A stretch of 9,177 bases of DNA from Dehalococcoidia bacterium (GTDB lineage: Bacteria > Chloroflexota > Dehalococcoidia > Lucifugimonadales > SHYF01), in the NCBI GenBank assembly GCA_009692985.1, contig SHYF01000058.1:1-9177 (forward strand), given 5' to 3'. Shown here piece after piece: positions 6,395 to 9,177 of this stretch. Each line of letters begins with the position of its first letter. Position 1 is the stretch's first letter. The notes under the pieces were generated by a model, which did no database searches, was not told the origin of the DNA, and was given only the letters and a program-made list of their open reading frames with translations. The position numbers were made by a program, and so were the translations under genes.

Positions 6395-6431
6395 CCCGCT
6401 CATCCTGAGCCTGTTGAAGGACATGAGCGGG
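6395..6431. repeat. Inverted repeat with TCCTGAGC...GAAGGA core (copy 2)
   Basis: CCCGCTCAT (6395-6403) and ATGAGCGGG (6423-6431) are exact reverse complements. The loop holds TCCTGAGC (6403-6410) and GAAGGA (6416-6421), the same two blocks as at 1873-1892, here five bases apart instead of six. TCCT and AGGA at the block ends can pair with a one-base shift, so the core is itself palindromic. The arms outside the core differ between the copies. No T-run follows, so termination is doubtful. Confidence 0.65.
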
Positions 6432-6525
6432 TGACGTTGGCCAAGGCTTGTCGTTCCGTTCAGTTCGCCGCGCGCAGGCAATCGGAACCCTCCCAGAGCG
6501 ACTCACAAAACCTGCCCTGCTGTGG

Positions 6526-6531
6526 TAGACT
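6526..6531 (+). promoter_or_regulatory. Candidate -10 box of the MFS transporter gene
   Basis: TAGACT fits TATAAT in four of six positions. CTCACA at 6502-6507 fits TTGACA in four of six with an 18-base spacer. The transcript would start near 6538 and have a leader of about 27 bases before the ATG at 6565. Confidence 0.4.
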
Positions 6532-6553
6532 GCGGCATTGGAACGTCTCTGGC

Positions 6554-6558
6554 GGGAG
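6554..6558 (+). promoter_or_regulatory. Ribosome binding site of the MFS gene
   Basis: GGGAG six bases before ATG 6565. It favours this start over the in-frame TTG at 6538, which would add nine residues (MERLWRESA) not typical of the family. Confidence 0.65.
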
Positions 6559-6564
6559 AGTGCC

Positions 6565-7869
6565 ATGTCTATGCCGCAAGCTGTGCGAAAGCCCAAGGTC
6601 TTCTACGGATGGTTCATTGTGGGCGTGGTTTTCCTCAGCCAACTCTTGGGCAACGGCATTATGAACATCCCTTTGGGTGCCATCCTCAAGCCCATGACGG
6701 ACGACACAGGATGGACCAGGACCCAGGTGACCCTGGCTGGCACCTTCGGAAGCATTTCCAGCTCTTTTCTGGCGCCAATTACCGGTCATTTGGCAGACCT
6801 CTACGGGCCACGCTTGTTGATGACCACTGGCTCCATACTCTTGGGAGGTGTTTTCGTCGGCCTTGCCTCCATGCAGTACCTTTGGCAGTTCTACGCTCTT
6901 TACATAGCTGGCCGGATGACCACTGGGAACTCGTTGCAAGGTATACCCTCTAACGTTGCCGTGGTCAACTGGTTTGTTAGGATGCGGGGCCGCGCCGTGG
7001 GCATCACCACCTCCGCCACGTACATAGGTGGAGCCACCCAGGCCTTCCTGGTCCGATACCTCACATCGCGTTATGGCTGGCGTTCTGTGTGGCTGACCTT
7101 CGGACTCCTGACGTGGGGCATCTTGATCCTGCCCTGTCTCCTGCTTCTCAGGCGGCGGCCAGAGGACATGGGGCTGCGGCCCGACGGCGATGATCCAGAC
7201 AAGATGGCCAAGACGCAGGAAGGGGCTGCGGGAAAGCGGAGCCAGGTGGTGCAGGAAGAGCGTTGGCCTGTTAGAGCTGCCATTAGGACGCGGGCCTTCT
7301 GGTATCTCAGCGTTGCCTTTGGCCTAATGCAGTTCGCCCTGGCTTCCACCCTGGTACACCAGGTAGCCTACTTCACGGACAAAGGCATTCCCTACGAGAC
7401 GGCGGTGGTTGGCCTGGGTATTTTCTCCCTGCTTGGGGCGCTGGGGCAGTTCACTTGGGGTATCATCGCAGAGCGGGTTGAAGTGCGCTACTGCATCGTC
7501 TTCAACCTGCTTCTGGGCCTTCTGGGGCTATGGGTGTTGCTGACCGCCTCGGACAAGAACTCTGTGATGCTGTTTACCATGACCTTCGGGTTCGGCATCC
7601 CCAGCATGCTCACCCTGTCCTCCATCATCTACGCCAACTACTTTGGACGGCTTTCCATTGGCTCCATCCGCGGCGCAATCGCTCCGTTTCAGAGCGTAGG
7701 AGTGGCCTCTGGCCCATTCCTGACCGCCGTTGTCTTCGACGCCTTCCACTCCTACGTTCCAGCCTTCAACGCCTTCGGACTCTTCTTCGTCATATCGATT
7801 GTGCTGGTGCTGCTGAGCAAGAAGCCACAGCTACCCGAGGCGTACAAACAGAGGCTTACAGCGTCCTAG
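6565..7869 (+). CDS. Major facilitator superfamily transporter, monocarboxylate/oxalate-formate-like
   Basis: A 12-helix inner-membrane transporter of 434 residues. After a short cytosolic start, the first helix opens with the KVFYGWFIVGVVF pattern (11-23) common to the MCT/OxlT-like MFS group. Motif A is GHLADLYGPR (74-83) between helices 2 and 3. Helices 4-6 follow, with GRMTTGNSLQG, WFVRMRGRAVGI (136-147) and RYGWRSVW (169-176). The hydrophilic central loop (about 196-241) contains RRRPEDMGLRPDGDD, a usual end of the first half in this group. The second half has helices from about 245 to 418, with the second-half motif-A position reading GIIAERVEVRY (299-309). The substrate cannot be told; small organic anions are typical for relatives. 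It has its own promoter and ribosome binding site and converges with the minus-strand VIT gene. Confidence 0.9.
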   Translation: MSMPQAVRKPKVFYGWFIVGVVFLSQLLGNGIMNIPLGAILKPMTDDTGWTRTQVTLAGTFGSISSSFLAPITGHLADLYGPRLLMTTGSILLGGVFVGLASMQYLWQFYALYIAGRMTTGNSLQGIPSNVAVVNWFVRMRGRAVGITTSATYIGGATQAFLVRYLTSRYGWRSVWLTFGLLTWGILILPCLLLLRRRPEDMGLRPDGDDPDKMAKTQEGAAGKRSQVVQEERWPVRAAIRTRAFWYLSVAFGLMQFALASTLVHQVAYFTDKGIPYETAVVGLGIFSLLGALGQFTWGIIAERVEVRYCIVFNLLLGLLGLWVLLTASDKNSVMLFTMTFGFGIPSMLTLSSIIYANYFGRLSIGSIRGAIAPFQSVGVASGPFLTAVVFDAFHSYVPAFNAFGLFFVISIVLVLLSKKPQLPEAYKQRLTAS

Positions 7870-7900
7870 GGCTGTCCTCAGAGACGACCAGGCCGATGCC

Positions 7901-7922
7901 CTGCTCCCGGCGCTGGGCGCAG
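7901..7922. terminator. Weak hairpin between convergent genes
   Basis: CTGC-T-CCC (7901-7908) pairs with GGG-C-GCAG (7915-7922) with one mismatch and a six-base loop. It lies in the 65-base gap between the convergent MFS and VIT stops. Only scattered T's follow, so its use as a terminator is uncertain. Confidence 0.3.
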
Positions 7923-7934
7923 CTTTGACCTTTA

Positions 7935-9044
7935 CTATACGGCGACTCCTATCAGCCGGCCCACCCCGAATGTGACAAGTGCAGACGCCATACCAATGAG
8001 CGACATGCGCAGTCCACCCCTGAGCCAACTCTTTCCCGTTAGCATCGCTAGAGTTGCGCCGACGCCAAAAATGGCGATGGCGCTGAAGCCGCCGCTGAGC
8101 GGGAAAGCCCAGTCCCCCAGCCGCAGAGCGTATGGGATCACTGGCACCGCGGCTCCCAGAGCGAAGGAAACGAATGAGCTGATGGAGGCACTCCAGGGAG
8201 AACCTAGCTGGGTTGGGTCAAGCCCCAGCTCCTCTCGGAGCATGGTGTTCAACGCAACATCTGGATTCTGCATGATCCTGTCCACCAGCACATCGGCCTC
8301 TTCCTTGGTCATGCCCTTCAGCCTGTAGATTAGCGACAGCTCTGCCCTCTCCGCATCAGGTGTTTCCCGCAGCTCCCGCCGCTCCATCTCAATCCTGTGT
8401 TCTACCAGGTCCCGATCGGCGCGCATGGATACGTACTCGCCCGCAGCCATTGAAAAGGCTCCCGCCAGAAGCCCAGCCACTCCGGCCAGAAGCACAATGG
8501 CCGGGTCCGAACTACCGCCGGCTACCCCCCATACCAGGCTGAAAATGGAGACCAGTCCGTCGTTCCCTCCCAGGACCGCAGCCCGAAAAGCGCCAGCCCC
8601 CGCTGCCTTCCGCCAGCCCCCGCTGTCCAGCTCGTTGCCAGGGTATTTCCCATCCCGCAACTCCTGGAGCTGGCGCGAGTGGCCTTCTTCGTCGGCCATC
8701 ACCAAGGTCGCCTCGGGGTCGCCGGCGTACATCACCGTGTCCTCTCCTTCAATGCGCAGCACCAGGGGTAGCACCCGCTTGGTGCCCAGGCTCTTGGCCA
8801 GCCAGCCCAGTGCTCGCACACGGAATGTGGGCTTGAACGGTGGGATGTCTTTGGGGTCCAGGTTTAGCTTTTCCGCCCAGTAGGCCACGTGGCGTCCTTC
8901 AACCTCCGTCAGCTCGCGGAAGATATGCGCCCGCACGGGGTCTTGCTCGGCCTGGGCCATAGCAGTGTACAGGGCCACCGCCTCTTGCTCGGCCTGCAAA
9001 TACCGCATGTACCGGGATCTGTCCGCGAGATTTTGTTTGCTCAT
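7935..9044 (-). CDS. Ferritin-like (rubrerythrin) domain fused to VIT1/CCC1 metal transporter, MbfA-like
   Basis: A predicted inner-membrane iron or manganese transporter of 369 residues with a cytosolic ferritin-like sensor domain. The N-terminal part (1-135) shows AEQEAVALY (18-26), EGRH (49-52) and EEGH (119-122), carboxylate and histidine residues in the ExxH pattern of di-iron rubrerythrin-type sites. The C-terminal part is VIT1/CCC1: LGGNDGLVSIFSLVWGVAGG (158-177), AGAFSMAAGEYVSM (194-207, with M199 and E203), an acidic cytosolic stretch (EHRIEMERRELRETPDAERAEL, 215-236 in parts) and three further hydrophobic segments to the C-terminus. Proteins of this layout (MbfA in Agrobacterium and Bradyrhizobium) export iron and protect against iron and peroxide stress; export here is inferred. 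ATG 9044 has GGAG ten bases upstream. An in-frame GTG at 9080 would add 12 residues but has its purine run directly against it. About 55 residues between the ExxH motifs form a proline-containing linker and helices. Confidence 0.9.
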   Translation of the reverse strand: MSKQNLADRSRYMRYLQAEQEAVALYTAMAQAEQDPVRAHIFRELTEVEGRHVAYWAEKLNLDPKDIPPFKPTFRVRALGWLAKSLGTKRVLPLVLRIEGEDTVMYAGDPEATLVMADEEGHSRQLQELRDGKYPGNELDSGGWRKAAGAGAFRAAVLGGNDGLVSIFSLVWGVAGGSSDPAIVLLAGVAGLLAGAFSMAAGEYVSMRADRDLVEHRIEMERRELRETPDAERAELSLIYRLKGMTKEEADVLVDRIMQNPDVALNTMLREELGLDPTQLGSPWSASISSFVSFALGAAVPVIPYALRLGDWAFPLSGGFSAIAIFGVGATLAMLTGKSWLRGGLRMSLIGMASALVTFGVGRLIGVAV

Positions 9045-9051
9045 ATGAGAG

Positions 9052-9069
9052 GGTCTCCGGACTGGAGCC
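9052..9069 (-). promoter_or_regulatory. Hairpin holding the ribosome binding site of the VIT gene
   Basis: On the minus strand GGCTCC (9069-9064) can pair with GGAGACC (9058-9052), one bulged base, five-base loop. The GGAG that would serve as Shine-Dalgarno for ATG 9044 lies in the stem. This might lower translation or mean nothing; the stem is short. Confidence 0.3.
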
Positions 9070-9177
9070 TTGTCACTCACCCCTGAGTATGTCAGACGTC
9101 GCCTCGCCCCAGCAGAAGGGGTGCTTCATGGTCATTGAGAAAACACACCGCCATAGTTTCCTGTGCGCTGCCTCGCT
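9070..9177. other. Upstream region of the VIT gene, window edge
   Basis: No gene is seen in these 108 bases. On the minus strand CATACT (9091-9086) could be a -10 box with a transcript start near 9079, but no -35 supports it. I found no clear Fur- or DtxR-type palindrome. Confidence 0.3.

Larger units (their letters stand above)
6115..6564. other. 450-base gap without a convincing gene
   Basis: This stretch has only shadow-like open frames of mixed, repeat-derived composition on both strands. Its middle (about 6205-6320) is AT-rich, including an A-run near 6226-6230 and T-runs near 6290 and 6305. It contains a small hairpin with arms CAGCGT (6247-6252) and ACGCTG (6260-6265), the 9-bp palindromic repeat at 6395-6431, and the promoter of the transporter. 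I saw no tRNA, riboswitch or recognisable gene remnant. Confidence 0.55.

Noticed and set aside
6124..6408. Plus-strand frame after the DUF1801 gene
   Set aside because: It starts with TTG, lacks a ribosome binding site, and runs through AT-rich sequence and into the repeat; not convincing.
6210..6596. Minus-strand frame of 128 residues in the gap before the transporter
   Set aside because: The peptide AHVLQQAQDERENS is a translation of the repeat core, and the rest has no family resemblance or good ribosome site.
1..9177. CRISPR array, tRNA, rRNA or complete insertion sequence
   Set aside because: No regularly spaced direct repeats, no cloverleaf or rRNA sequence, and no transposase or integrase reading frame were seen.

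Overview
The window holds about seven protein genes, mostly G+C-rich. The block dxr - rseP - ispG, followed by a separately promoted ffh, is typical of bacterial housekeeping DNA that uses the MEP isoprenoid pathway. The gene order, the IspG variant and the number of palindromic intergenic repeats suggest a Chloroflexota genome of the Dehalococcoidia/SAR202 kind. That placement is inferred from recalled gene order and protein style; it is not proven from the window.

Layout. Positions 1-651 are the C-terminal half of dxr (cut by the window edge), followed two bases later by rseP (654-1742), an intramembrane site-2 protease. A 272-base gap (1743-2014) holds a possible extended -10 promoter, several stacked hairpins and a copy of a palindromic repeat. 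ispG (2015-3133) follows, so two MEP-pathway enzymes flank a membrane protease. ispG ends inside a perfect 21-bp hairpin. The stop codon of a gene on the opposite strand (3161-4057) lies in the same hairpin. That gene is AT-richer, apparently truncated at its 5' end, and resembles the C-terminal part of DndB/DGQHR-type proteins of DNA phosphorothioation systems. No other dnd gene is visible.

Divergent from it is ffh (4245-5576), the SRP GTPase. It has a -10 box six bases before its ATG and no Shine-Dalgarno, so its mRNA is probably leaderless. A small DUF1801 protein gene follows (5632-6114) with a strong ribosome binding site. Then comes a 450-base gap (6115-6564) without a convincing gene but with a second copy of the palindromic repeat. 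An MFS transporter (6565-7869) and a minus-strand ferritin-like/VIT1 fusion (7935-9044), probably an iron or manganese exporter, converge at the right side. The last 130 bases are upstream of the VIT gene.

I do not see a new multi-gene system. The items most worth a second look are the orphan truncated DndB-like gene, the hairpin shared by two converging stop codons, the leaderless ffh signal, the loop insertion in IspG, and the two copies of a palindromic repeat in two gaps.
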